Part shown: positions 8,297 to 15,386 of the stretch, one piece after another
How the letters are laid out: the number at the start of each line of letters is the position of its first letter
Position numbering within the stretch: position 1 is the first letter of the stretch
Notes under the pieces: model-generated
The model's database searches: none
Told to the model about the DNA's origin: nothing
What the model saw: the letters and a program-made list of their open reading frames with translations, nothing else
Source of the DNA: a virus
Virus record (IMG/VR): IMGVR_UViG_3300037346_000480
Coordinates: 1-31,170 of that record
Reading direction: 5' to 3' (one strand)
Length of the DNA stretch: 31,170 bases
Made by a program: the position numbers and the translations under genes

Positions 8297-8982
8297 TTTG
8301 CCTCCATTATTTTATGCTCAAGCACGGTCCAAAAGAATGGGACGGTGAATCTAATCCCTGACTCTATAGGTGTCACCCCGTGAATATAATTCATATCTCC
8401 AGGAAAAAAGTAAGCCGCTCCAGCTTTTGGTTTGAACTGGATCTCTTGATTTGGAAAGTACAGCTCTCCACCGACATAGTCATCGTTTATGTAGAATAGA
8501 CCGGCTATATCGTAGTAAGGAAAATCATTGGGCTTACCTCTATGGTCACCCTCATGTAATTCTTTATCAGCATGAGGCATCTGTAACTGACCCGGTAACC
8601 ATCTGACTATAGCAGGGCTAGTAGCTTTTGCATCTACGCTAAAAAAAGCATCTACTCGTTCTTTTAATCTGAGCTGCATCACCGTGATTGTTTGGCTAAT
8701 CCTAGGGTCTACCTTATCCAAGGTTGTTGCTGTTGCAACCCGATCCTCCCAGTAATTTGAGTCATAGATTACTGTTCCATCTTCATTGTAGTGGCTCTCG
8801 GTCTGATCCCAAGAGGTATTTTTACGAATAAATTCGTTTAAAAGCTCCAACTCCTCTTGTGTCATAAAATCTTCTATTACTACAATGTTCTCTGCGGAAG
8901 CGCCAAAGTGACCAGAGGGAGTTATTGAGTGCCGGTCGTCATTGTGGTGATTTGTGTAATCGTCTAAATTAGAATCTATCAT
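8293..8982 (-). CDS. P4H-like 2OG/Fe(II) oxygenase
   Basis: 229 residues. Iron ligands H137-A-D139 (MPHADKELHEG) and H201 (YIHGVTP); 2OG-binding R211 (SGIRFTVPFFW). LFYINDDYVGGELYFP is the signature. The N-terminal ~30 residues are rich in His, Asn and Asp (DDYTNHHNDDRHS) with no clear role. The ATG at 8982 lacks a strong ribosome-binding site and lies 14 bp after the DUF6065-like gene. It is not a close copy of any neighbour, so it may have been acquired separately. Confidence 0.88.
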   Translation of the reverse strand: MIDSNLDDYTNHHNDDRHSITPSGHFGASAENIVVIEDFMTQEELELLNEFIRKNTSWDQTESHYNEDGTVIYDSNYWEDRVATATTLDKVDPRISQTITVMQLRLKERVDAFFSVDAKATSPAIVRWLPGQLQMPHADKELHEGDHRGKPNDFPYYDIAGLFYINDDYVGGELYFPNQEIQFKPKAGAAYFFPGDMNYIHGVTPIESGIRFTVPFFWTVLEHKIMEAK

Positions 8983-8996
8983 ATGTCTAGTATACC

Positions 8997-9743
8997 TTAA
9001 TCATATTTGCGACGTTCCCAGACTTCTTTTTGGTAGATACCACCATCTGGTGTACGGTATTTATCACTATTTTCTTGATTCTTTTTAGCCATCTCTTCGT
9101 ATTCGATAGATGTATCCACCTTGGACTCCCAATCCTCACGCTTAAATGGCAATAGCTGCGCGTAGGGAGTTCCGGCCGGAATTACCCCCGTAAAGCCTTT
9201 AACAACGTAAAAAGGCATGGTGCCAGGAAGATGTACGTGATCATTATCGATAATCCCGCTTGTGGTCAAGAATGGTAACTCAAAACGGTTAAAAGGTTGA
9301 GTGTATAGTACGCTGTAGCCCTCTGGCACCTCTACCGCCCAATCGGCCCACCAGGCAAAGTGAGTCTCATGGTACCCCATCGGGGCCTTAAACTGAGCCA
9401 TTGGTGGCCTAAATCCTACAAAATCTCTATTTCTTGCATCTAGAACTTTGCACTGGATACTACCTGCCGAGTCCTCAAAGAATTCGATATCGCAGGGGGT
9501 TCTATACACATAACCCGTTCCCATAATGTCATAAATTGCTGGGCATGCCTTCCACGTAGGTATCTTCCCGCTGCCGTCTGGCATCTCCCATGGTTTTCCG
9601 GTCATGGGGTTCTGAGCAAAGCGATCGGCACTCTTATACCATTCTGGGATGGTCTTTATCGTGGCCTTTGGTGCGGAGTCACTCTCCGCTGTAAGCCAGG
9701 GTCGGTTCCTAACAAACTTAATCAGTTGCGTTATTTTGGTCAT
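8997..9743 (-). CDS. DUF6065-like protein (copy 1)
   Basis: 248 residues, soluble, no signal peptide. Features are LIKFVRNRP at the N-terminus, IPEWYKSA (residues ~32-39), TPCDIEFFED, LPFLTTSGIID, and near the C-terminus GVIPAGTPYAQLLPFKREDWE. The next gene upstream is a distant paralogue sharing LIK..R.NRP and IPAGTP.A..LP. I associate this pattern with DUF6065-type phage proteins, whose function I do not know. A beta-sandwich or cupin-like fold seems possible. It overlaps the upstream gene by 26 bp. The position of the pair inside an oxygenase/glycosyltransferase run suggests a related job, but nothing in the sequence proves it. Confidence 0.65.
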   Translation of the reverse strand: MTKITQLIKFVRNRPWLTAESDSAPKATIKTIPEWYKSADRFAQNPMTGKPWEMPDGSGKIPTWKACPAIYDIMGTGYVYRTPCDIEFFEDSAGSIQCKVLDARNRDFVGFRPPMAQFKAPMGYHETHFAWWADWAVEVPEGYSVLYTQPFNRFELPFLTTSGIIDNDHVHLPGTMPFYVVKGFTGVIPAGTPYAQLLPFKREDWESKVDTSIEYEEMAKKNQENSDKYRTPDGGIYQKEVWERRKYD

Positions 9744-10482
9744 CTGTATCTTCTACTTCGTATGTCTGTCCAGTAAACGGGCAAGTGACTGTTTTCAATT
9801 TAATTGACTTTGTCTCGTGAGCCCCGGCTGGATTCCCGTCATAGTCAACAGCGTCTCTATACATCTTTGACCAATCACCTATCATATTCTTCTCTTGAGC
9901 TTTTTCTCCATATTTCACGACTTCGTCCCAGTAGGCTTTTGTAGGTGGCTCGTCTGTCACTTCCATCGAGTAATCGTTCTCTAGTGATGTTAGAGAGAGA
10001 GGAAGTATGGCGGCCACGGGAGTCCCGGCTGGTATGAGTATTTCCTCGTTTGCTTTAGTTATTTTCCATGCAATAGGTAGTTCTGGCATATAAAAAGAGG
10101 TGCTTATGAGCGTGGTAAAACACTGAGTACCAGGAATGAATTGATTAGGCACTGGCATTGTTAGGGTGGTCACATTCTCGTCTGTTTTAAACATTAGACC
10201 AGAGTCAAAACTAATAGTTGCATTCCCTCTACGTGGGTTTGCCCACTCTTGACCCTCTAGTATTTTGACATGATCAGGGGTGGTATCATCAATACCGTCC
10301 CAAATAAATCTGATGTCTCCTGGGAATGATATACCCCAACCTAATCTATTGGTTAGTGCCATTGGAAAGCACATGTATGCGTGCTTGTCGTGAGACTCGT
10401 CCATCCACTTTCTGCTAGCAGACAGTTGTTCTATGTTTCCGGCTGTTGGCCTGTTTTTTCTCACTTTAATTAGGCTTACCAC
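9718..10482 (-). CDS. DUF6065-like protein (copy 2), GTG start
   Basis: 254 residues. Features are VRKNRPTAG near the N-terminus, CFPMALTNRLGWGISFPGDI (about 38-57), FIWDG, then TLTMPVPNQFIPGTQCFTTL and EEILIPAGTPVAAILP. This is closer to the DUF6065 pattern as I know it than copy 1. The C-terminus has a TVTCPFTGQTYEVED segment. The likely start is GTG at 10482, immediately after the TAG of the upstream gene. A second in-frame GTG six codons later has AGGTGG upstream and could be used instead. Function unknown. Confidence 0.65.
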   Translation of the reverse strand: MVSLIKVRKNRPTAGNIEQLSASRKWMDESHDKHAYMCFPMALTNRLGWGISFPGDIRFIWDGIDDTTPDHVKILEGQEWANPRRGNATISFDSGLMFKTDENVTTLTMPVPNQFIPGTQCFTTLISTSFYMPELPIAWKITKANEEILIPAGTPVAAILPLSLTSLENDYSMEVTDEPPTKAYWDEVVKYGEKAQEKNMIGDWSKMYRDAVDYDGNPAGAHETKSIKLKTVTCPFTGQTYEVEDTDDQNNATD

Positions 10483-11241
10483 CTAATTACCAGTCTCTTC
10501 TAAGAACTTATTTCCATGAAATTTGTCTGAGTAGTCAAGCATGGTTACCATAGAGTATTTAACTCCAGATTTGACTGGCATCGCTTTGTGCGGGTACATA
10601 AAATTAGATGGGAAAATAAACAAGTCTCCGGCTTTAGCTTTTGCCTTTACGGCTTGGAGCCTGAAATATAGCTCCCCGCCCTCGTAATCCTCATTTGGAT
10701 ATGCGACAAGAGATACCACACAATTATATGAATATCCGTGATCGTGATGCTCCTGAAAGTGCTGGCCTGGTCCATACTTTACGTAATTAGTGGCTTCCCA
10801 GTAGCGGAGCTCGCCGATGTTATACCTACGAGTATAGTCTTTTACTACTTGTAACTGCCTGTGCAACGTGTCATCTGCCAATTCCCTTAGCTTGTCGCCC
10901 CACTTGGAGGTGTCGCCATCAAAGTCCTTCTTTTTATATTTAAAGTCTAAGCAGTCACGATACTCGGGGAGCTTCATTGAATATCCAACCATTGCTTCTT
11001 GATAATTGTAATCATTATCAGGACTTTGTAGAATTTCTTCTATTCGATCTATAATTTTTAGCTCTTTAGGTAGAACATCATGGTACACCCAGATACCAGA
11101 GCCTGGGATTACTTCCTCTGCAGAGCTCCATGTGACCTCGTCAACTACATACCATTTAGCTAGTCTTTGGTTTAAGAGTTCCTGCTCTTCTTTACCCTTC
11201 TGCTCAATATCTTCTTGAGGGGTAGAATCATTCATTTCCAT
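10483..11241 (-). CDS. P4H-like 2OG/Fe(II) oxygenase (DHG subgroup)
   Basis: 252 residues. Iron ligands H165-H-D167 in QEHHDHGYSYN and H218 in YPHKAMP; the 2OG-binding position is Lys228 (SGVKYSMVTMLDYSD). AYPNEDYEGGELYF is a variant of the usual YLN signature. It pairs with the gene at 11249: both have H-x-D-H-G-x-x-Y, a RxYEAxNxVKY-like stretch before the ligand, and Lys as the co-substrate anchor. The N-terminal 30 residues are charged and probably helical. The ATG at 11241 follows TTAAGG. Confidence 0.88.
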   Translation of the reverse strand: MEMNDSTPQEDIEQKGKEEQELLNQRLAKWYVVDEVTWSSAEEVIPGSGIWVYHDVLPKELKIIDRIEEILQSPDNDYNYQEAMVGYSMKLPEYRDCLDFKYKKKDFDGDTSKWGDKLRELADDTLHRQLQVVKDYTRRYNIGELRYWEATNYVKYGPGQHFQEHHDHGYSYNCVVSLVAYPNEDYEGGELYFRLQAVKAKAKAGDLFIFPSNFMYPHKAMPVKSGVKYSMVTMLDYSDKFHGNKFLEETGN

Positions 11242-11248
11242 AATTGCC

Positions 11249-11980
11249 TTAATATTTTAGGTCGTACTCTTGCACTGTTTGCGATACTTTTTGATTGACT
11301 GAGTCCCTGTCATTATAGTCACTCATTATTACCACAGAATACTTTGTTCCAGAAATCATATCCTGTGAAGCGTGCTCATATATATATGTTGAAGGAAAGA
11401 CTATCACGTCCCCTGCCCTAGGTTTTACGTCTAAGCTAAATCGTGGGAACCACAGACTTCCACCTTCGTAATCATCGTTTAGATAAACTACAATAGAAAT
11501 AGTAGTGACGTAAGTGGGACCGTGGTCAGCATGAATTTTAAAGTGCGTACCAGATCCCTCGTACTTGACAAAATTAAATGCCTCGTAAGATCTTATGCCG
11601 ACGCCCCAGTATTCGCCATAGTCATCTACGCATCTGCGAACTACTTGAAAAATCTTGTCATGCGCATCATAAAGAAGAGAATTCTTCTCTTCTCTGGGTC
11701 CGAGGCCAGTCGAATTAAACTTAAAATCCTTAGCATTTCTGGACTCTAGATCTACCTTGCTAGAGGTGCTCACCTGAGCCCCGCTCCACGAGTAGTCCTG
11801 CCCGCTAGTGAGCGATGACTCTAATGTCTGAATAATTTGACTACATTCTAACGTAGATAGTCCTCCGCTGTACACGTTTATACCCAGAGCCGGATTCACT
11901 ACAGATATCGGCCCTAACCCTCGAGGTAGAGCTCTGTTGCTATCGGTTTCAGATCTATCTTTGGTATACCAATCTGCCAT
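11249..11980 (-). CDS. P4H-like 2OG/Fe(II) oxygenase (DHG subgroup)
   Basis: 243 residues. Iron ligands H150-A-D152 in KIHADHGPTY and H203 in YEHASQD; Lys213 in SGTKYSVVIMSDY is the 2OG anchor. VVYLNDDYEGGSLWFP is the signature. Second member of the DHG subgroup after the gene at 10483, but the two differ enough that the duplication is old. It follows the 197-aa divergent oxygenase by 5 bp. Substrate unknown. Confidence 0.88.
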   Translation of the reverse strand: MADWYTKDRSETDSNRALPRGLGPISVVNPALGINVYSGGLSTLECSQIIQTLESSLTSGQDYSWSGAQVSTSSKVDLESRNAKDFKFNSTGLGPREEKNSLLYDAHDKIFQVVRRCVDDYGEYWGVGIRSYEAFNFVKYEGSGTHFKIHADHGPTYVTTISIVVYLNDDYEGGSLWFPRFSLDVKPRAGDVIVFPSTYIYEHASQDMISGTKYSVVIMSDYNDRDSVNQKVSQTVQEYDLKY

Positions 11981-11985
11981 ACATA

Positions 11986-12579
11986 CTACTGTACACTATT
12001 TTTAATAACTTTTGGGCTTAGGTGGTATGAGTCACCCTCGGGTAGGATACCTGCGTCAGACAGAGTGTAAACGTATTCAGGACCTTCGGTAAAATACCAG
12101 TGGTCTTTGGGGCAAAAATGAAACATGATAGCTTCTACCCTATTTTTTTCCGGATTGGGCATTGGATTTCTCCCATGCGCGTCATTGCCTCCCATAAAAG
12201 CTAATCCCTCCCCAGGGAGGAACATCTCCTCCTTCTCCCCCACTACAAGACCCCATGGGGTAATTGCGGATAAGCAGTAATCTATGGTGTAAGTACAAGC
12301 GTTGTTATCCATATGCATATCCAAGCTAGATGTTGGCCTATCGTAGTCTAGATAAACTGAGTATGTTGTTTTAAGGGTGGGGTCTCCAAAAATCTCCCTG
12401 GCAATAGGCTCAAGTTTCTTGCTGAAGTAGGTGTCGAGCTCGGAGTATTTACGAACACCCCTGGAATTTGACCTATCTGTCCATATTTTTTCGTGTCCCT
12501 TAGAAGAGACTAATGTTTTTAGTTTGAGTACGTCTTCCTGAGAGAAGAGATCTTTTATGACTACTGGATTAAACCTCAA
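11986..12579 (-). CDS. Divergent 2OG/Fe(II) oxygenase-like protein, TTG start
   Basis: 197 residues. It lacks the YLNxxYEGGEL signature but keeps a plausible iron triad: H89-M-D91 (DMHMDNNACTY) and H135 (DAHGRNP), with R147 (KNRVEAIMFHF) in the co-substrate position. The strand after HMD reads YTIDYCLSAITPWGLVV, and a matching arrangement (YTMDICIES...SWDIIV) occurs in the gene at 13570, so the two form a subfamily. The start appears to be TTG at 12579, overlapping the glycosyltransferase stop as TTGA. No good ribosome-binding site is visible, consistent with coupling. Oxygenase activity is inferred from motif spacing only. Confidence 0.65.
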   Translation of the reverse strand: MRFNPVVIKDLFSQEDVLKLKTLVSSKGHEKIWTDRSNSRGVRKYSELDTYFSKKLEPIAREIFGDPTLKTTYSVYLDYDRPTSSLDMHMDNNACTYTIDYCLSAITPWGLVVGEKEEMFLPGEGLAFMGGNDAHGRNPMPNPEKNRVEAIMFHFCPKDHWYFTEGPEYVYTLSDAGILPEGDSYHLSPKVIKNSVQ

Positions 12580-13580
12580 CTGGGGTCCAACTTAAAAGGC
12601 TCGCGGTTTCTAAAAAACTGGGCATGTCTGTCTTTTGACAATTTATCATAGTTAGTATCATAAATGCACCACTCTCTACTAAGCCCCGAGAAGTCGCAAT
12701 ACTCATTAATGGATTTTATGTCTATACCACCATAAGCCCCCCGAGCATTACCAGATAATAGAACATTTAATTTTAACATTGATCGGTCTGACTGCTCCCA
12801 GAAATGATCTTTATTTATATCACTCCAAGGTCTGTGTGTAGTCATCCTGGGCAGGACTTCATCTACATAGCTCTTATTAGTGTCATGTTGATACAATATC
12901 GTGGAAGTGGTGAAGAATCTCCAGCCCCTGGACCAAGCCTGTATAGTGACATATATCTCTTCGCCGTGGTAGTTCATGTCCGGATCCAGCGGCACATCCT
13001 CTATGAATTTCCTCTCAGCGAAGACCCAACTGAACTGCAAGTACACGTCCTCGAACTCTCCGGGCAGATTTGGAACTTCTACTTGCGATGGGAATCCATA
13101 CCCTGGTGTGTAATCACTATTTAATTGCGGCCTATATATGTTACTGTATTCGGTACTCACTATCGAGCCATCCGCTTCAACCTCAAAAGAGGGACCAGCT
13201 ATTGTTAGCACTGGCTTTTTATGCTTTACTTTTAGAGACTCGTAAATATTAACACTCGTCTCATCCCAGTTCTTGGTAAATCTGTTGTGCCCGCAAGTGT
13301 ATAAGACATAATCAAACTCTATCTCATGCGCAATCTCTATTGTCTTAGCTCTAGACCACAAGACGCCCCTATACTCTGATAGATCATACTTAATATAGTT
13401 AATCTGATCGACTGGGATAAAATTTAATGTTGCGTGCAAACTATTCTTTTCCTGCTCTGAGACCACAGAAAATATCAAATTCTCTGGGTACTTTGCAGAC
13501 AAGTAGCAACTTTTAACAGACTCTTCTAGATATCTCTCTCTATAGGCAATCATAGAAACCAATATTTTTTTATTTGACAT
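12576..13580 (-). CDS. GT60-like (Skp1 GlcNAc-transferase type) glycosyltransferase
   Basis: 334 residues, soluble, GT-A type. The N-terminus KKILVSMIAYRERYLEESVK is a nucleotide-sugar-binding strand and helix. It is followed by RGVLWSRAKT (71-80), LYTCGHNRFTKNWDE (93-107), DPDMNYHGEEIYVTIQAWSRGW (199-220) and a metal/base His in LYQHD (232). This series matches the PF11397 / GT60 pattern as I remember it (G.xxxR, IDSHMRF..WD, GEE..xxRxWxxGxdF, H). In Dictyostelium, the GT60 enzyme Gnt1 adds alpha-GlcNAc to 4-hydroxyproline of Skp1. The usual Asp of the DSH motif is Cys96 here. It overlaps flanking divergent oxygenases by 11 and 4 bp, so the three are almost certainly co-translated. Sugar donor and acceptor are inferences. 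Confidence 0.72.
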   Translation of the reverse strand: MSNKKILVSMIAYRERYLEESVKSCYLSAKYPENLIFSVVSEQEKNSLHATLNFIPVDQINYIKYDLSEYRGVLWSRAKTIEIAHEIEFDYVLYTCGHNRFTKNWDETSVNIYESLKVKHKKPVLTIAGPSFEVEADGSIVSTEYSNIYRPQLNSDYTPGYGFPSQVEVPNLPGEFEDVYLQFSWVFAERKFIEDVPLDPDMNYHGEEIYVTIQAWSRGWRFFTTSTILYQHDTNKSYVDEVLPRMTTHRPWSDINKDHFWEQSDRSMLKLNVLLSGNARGAYGGIDIKSINEYCDFSGLSREWCIYDTNYDKLSKDRHAQFFRNREPFKLDPS

Positions 13581-14373
13581 GCTTATAGCCCTCTATGTTG
13601 TCTATGAAATTCTCTTCTACAACTTCGCACTGTTGACATTCTCCTCCCATGCAGGGGGTATTTCCTGCTGGGAGACCGTCAAGTCTAGGCGAATGCCCAG
13701 TTTGCTCATAGTACCTAATATCACCATCAAGTTTATACTTATCCATCAAAGTCCCCCACTTCTCCAACTGACTGTCGTCGTATACATCTACTTCGTATAC
13801 CCAATGGGCGCTGTCTACAAAAAGAGCAAACATTACTACTACGTAAGCGCTTTCATCGTCTACTGGATAAGGTGGCCTAGAATGGGCCTGCTGCTGGGCC
13901 ATAAAGAATAAAGCAGAGTTCTCTTCCTCTTTAAATGTCTCCCCATCGACTATAATGTCCCAAGAAACTCCGGGAGACTCTATGCATATGTCCATTGTAT
14001 ATTGTGTACCTGGCTGGTCCATGTGCTCCCAGAGGTAGGGTGTCACCCCTGCGTACTGCTGGTACCTGGTAAACCAGACCCCCTTCAGCCTGAGGTCCTC
14101 TACCCCCCATGAGGTTTTACCGAGTTCCTCAACTGAGGTCAAAATTGTTTTTGGTAGATCAATCTCTGCCACCCAACGGCCTGTGATGGTGTGGTACTGG
14201 GAGTTTGCGGTACCAGACTCCTCTTCATGTGGCCCCCACGATATCTCGCTGGCTATCAGGCTTTTGATCTGTGAAAGCATCTCTGAAGTGAAGATGTTCT
14301 TCACTACAAAAGCTGGCTTACCTTCAGGTAAGGGCCATAAGATATTTGGACTAGTGTCTGCATTTATTGGCAC
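13570..14373 (-). CDS. Divergent 2OG/Fe(II) oxygenase-like protein, GTG start
   Basis: 267 residues. The start is GTG at 14373 with AGGAGG five bases upstream, the best ribosome-binding site in the island. The HxD is H117-M-D119 (LWEHMDQPGTQ) and the distal His is H164 (QQAHSRPPYP). The expected co-substrate Arg/Lys is not visible: the aligned segment reads SAYVVVMFAL. The protein may use another residue or be inactive as an oxygenase. The C-terminus carries a small cysteine cluster (PCMGGECQQCE), absent from its relatives. First gene of the leftward modification run, just after a terminator-like hairpin. Paralogue of the gene at 11986. Confidence 0.62.
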   Translation of the reverse strand: MPINADTSPNILWPLPEGKPAFVVKNIFTSEMLSQIKSLIASEISWGPHEEESGTANSQYHTITGRWVAEIDLPKTILTSVEELGKTSWGVEDLRLKGVWFTRYQQYAGVTPYLWEHMDQPGTQYTMDICIESPGVSWDIIVDGETFKEEENSALFFMAQQQAHSRPPYPVDDESAYVVVMFALFVDSAHWVYEVDVYDDSQLEKWGTLMDKYKLDGDIRYYEQTGHSPRLDGLPAGNTPCMGGECQQCEVVEENFIDNIEGYKHVK

Positions 14374-14393
14374 ATCACCCTCCTAAATAGAAA

Positions 14394-14413
14394 AGAGCAG
14401 ATCTCTCTGCTCT
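14394..14413 (-). terminator. Rho-independent terminator after fibronectin-III gene
   Basis: On the minus strand a 7-bp perfect stem, AGAGCAG / CTGCTCT, with a 6-base loop is followed by TTTTCTATTT. It lies between the structural block and the modification island, only 20 bp before the GTG of the gene at 14373. A TATAAT on the minus strand at 14423-14418 sits just upstream of the hairpin and could be a -10 box, but I see no good -35. The hairpin could also attenuate read-through into the island. Confidence 0.55.
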
Positions 14414-14437
14414 CTCTATTATAGCTAATTGTAGATA

Positions 14438-15364
14438 CTATTTATTATTTCCTTCTTCTTCTTCTTCTTCTTCTAGCTTTCTAGGGTCAATCGACCTAAT
14501 AGAGAACCTAGGTGGGAAGAATGGCGGGAAGAATGGTGGGAAGTAAGGGAACCTAGGTGGGAAATAAGGTGGGAAGTAAGGTGGGAAGTAAGGGAACCTA
14601 GGCGGGAAGTAAGGTGGGAAGTAAGGTGGGAAGAATGGCGGGAAGTAAGGTGGGAAGTAAGGTGGGAAGAATGGCGGGAAGTAAGGTGGGAAGAATGGTG
14701 GGAAGAATGGTGGGAAGAATGGTGGAAGAGTGTCAATTGAATTAGAAAGTTCCGAGAATGGTGAAGTACCATTAGAGTTAAGTGCTCGAACTTTATACTG
14801 ATTTAGAAGCTCCCCGCTGCCCTCTTGGGGCACTGTAACTGAGGTAGCTGAAGTACTTCCAGTCTTTGGCGTTGCACCATCTGACTCAAGGCTCTCCCAT
14901 GTGTAAGATGTGACAGTAGCTCCGCCAGTAGCTGGCGCTGACCATGTAACTATGTCCTCATCGGCAGATGTGCTGGTAGCCGAAGGAGCTCCCGGGGTTG
15001 CAGGGACCGTAGTGATCAACACAAGAGAAGAAGCGGTGGACTCTAGGGACGTACCGGCAGCATTGGATGCCTTAACGGTAAAACTATAGGATGTGTTTGA
15101 GTCTAGACCGGTAACTACTATTGGAGATGAAGACCCAGTAGAGTTAGCCGCGGTAGTGTCAATCGTACTGCCATCTTTGTACGAAATGATCTCGTAAGAA
15201 ATAGCTTCAGGAGAATCTCCAGGTAATGTAAATGAAACCGAAGAGGCACCATCATTATAGAGCCTGTCGGTTCCAACGTTTGTGCCTACTACGCCAGTCG
15301 GCGGCTTTGGCTCCAAAAAATCATTCTGCTGGGAGGAGCGTGACCCTACTTTTTTATTGCCCAT
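14438..15364 (-). CDS. Fibronectin-III protein with PP(F/Y)F repeat tail
   Basis: 308 residues. After a 20-residue N-terminus come two fibronectin type III domains. The first (~21-118) contains GLDSNTSYSFTVKASNAAGT. The second (~119-212) contains NQYKVRALNSNGTSPFSELS. Residues ~213-286 are a run of PPFF, PPYF and PPRF tetrapeptides, and the C-terminus is DPRKL, seven Glu, then GNNK. FnIII domains are frequent in phage tail proteins, where they bind surfaces weakly. The proline-rich repeat, probably extended or polyproline-like with stacked aromatics, is a candidate substrate of the prolyl-hydroxylase-like enzymes coded directly downstream (inference). No signal peptide. The ATG has no strong ribosome-binding site. 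Confidence 0.8.
   Translation of the reverse strand: MGNKKVGSRSSQQNDFLEPKPPTGVVGTNVGTDRLYNDGASSVSFTLPGDSPEAISYEIISYKDGSTIDTTAANSTGSSSPIVVTGLDSNTSYSFTVKASNAAGTSLESTASSLVLITTVPATPGAPSATSTSADEDIVTWSAPATGGATVTSYTWESLESDGATPKTGSTSATSVTVPQEGSGELLNQYKVRALNSNGTSPFSELSNSIDTLPPFFPPFFPPFFPPYFPPFFPPYFPPYFPPFFPPYFPPYFPPRFPYFPPYFPPYFPPRFPYFPPFFPPFFPPRFSIRSIDPRKLEEEEEEEGNNK
14452..14473. repeat. Trinucleotide repeat (seven GAA codons)
   Basis: A perfect run of CTT on the plus strand encodes the poly-Glu stretch near the C-terminus of the fibronectin-III protein. The run is a slippage-prone in-frame microsatellite. Confidence 0.8.
14506..14724. repeat. 12-bp tandem repeats encoding PP(F/Y)F
   Basis: Variants of ggtgggaagtaa, ggcgggaagaat and ggtgggaagaat follow each other for about 220 bp. 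Each unit encodes one PPYF or PPFF tetrapeptide on the minus strand; two PPRFPY units break the pattern. Many units are identical in DNA sequence, so copy number can probably change by slippage without frameshift. Confidence 0.88.
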
Positions 15365-15386
15365 AATCTGCTATTCTATCCTAGAT

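Noticed and set aside
14473-14772. Ser/His-rich minus-strand frame (SSHHSSHLTS)
   Set aside because: Frame-shifted shadow of the PPFF repeat in the fibronectin-III gene.
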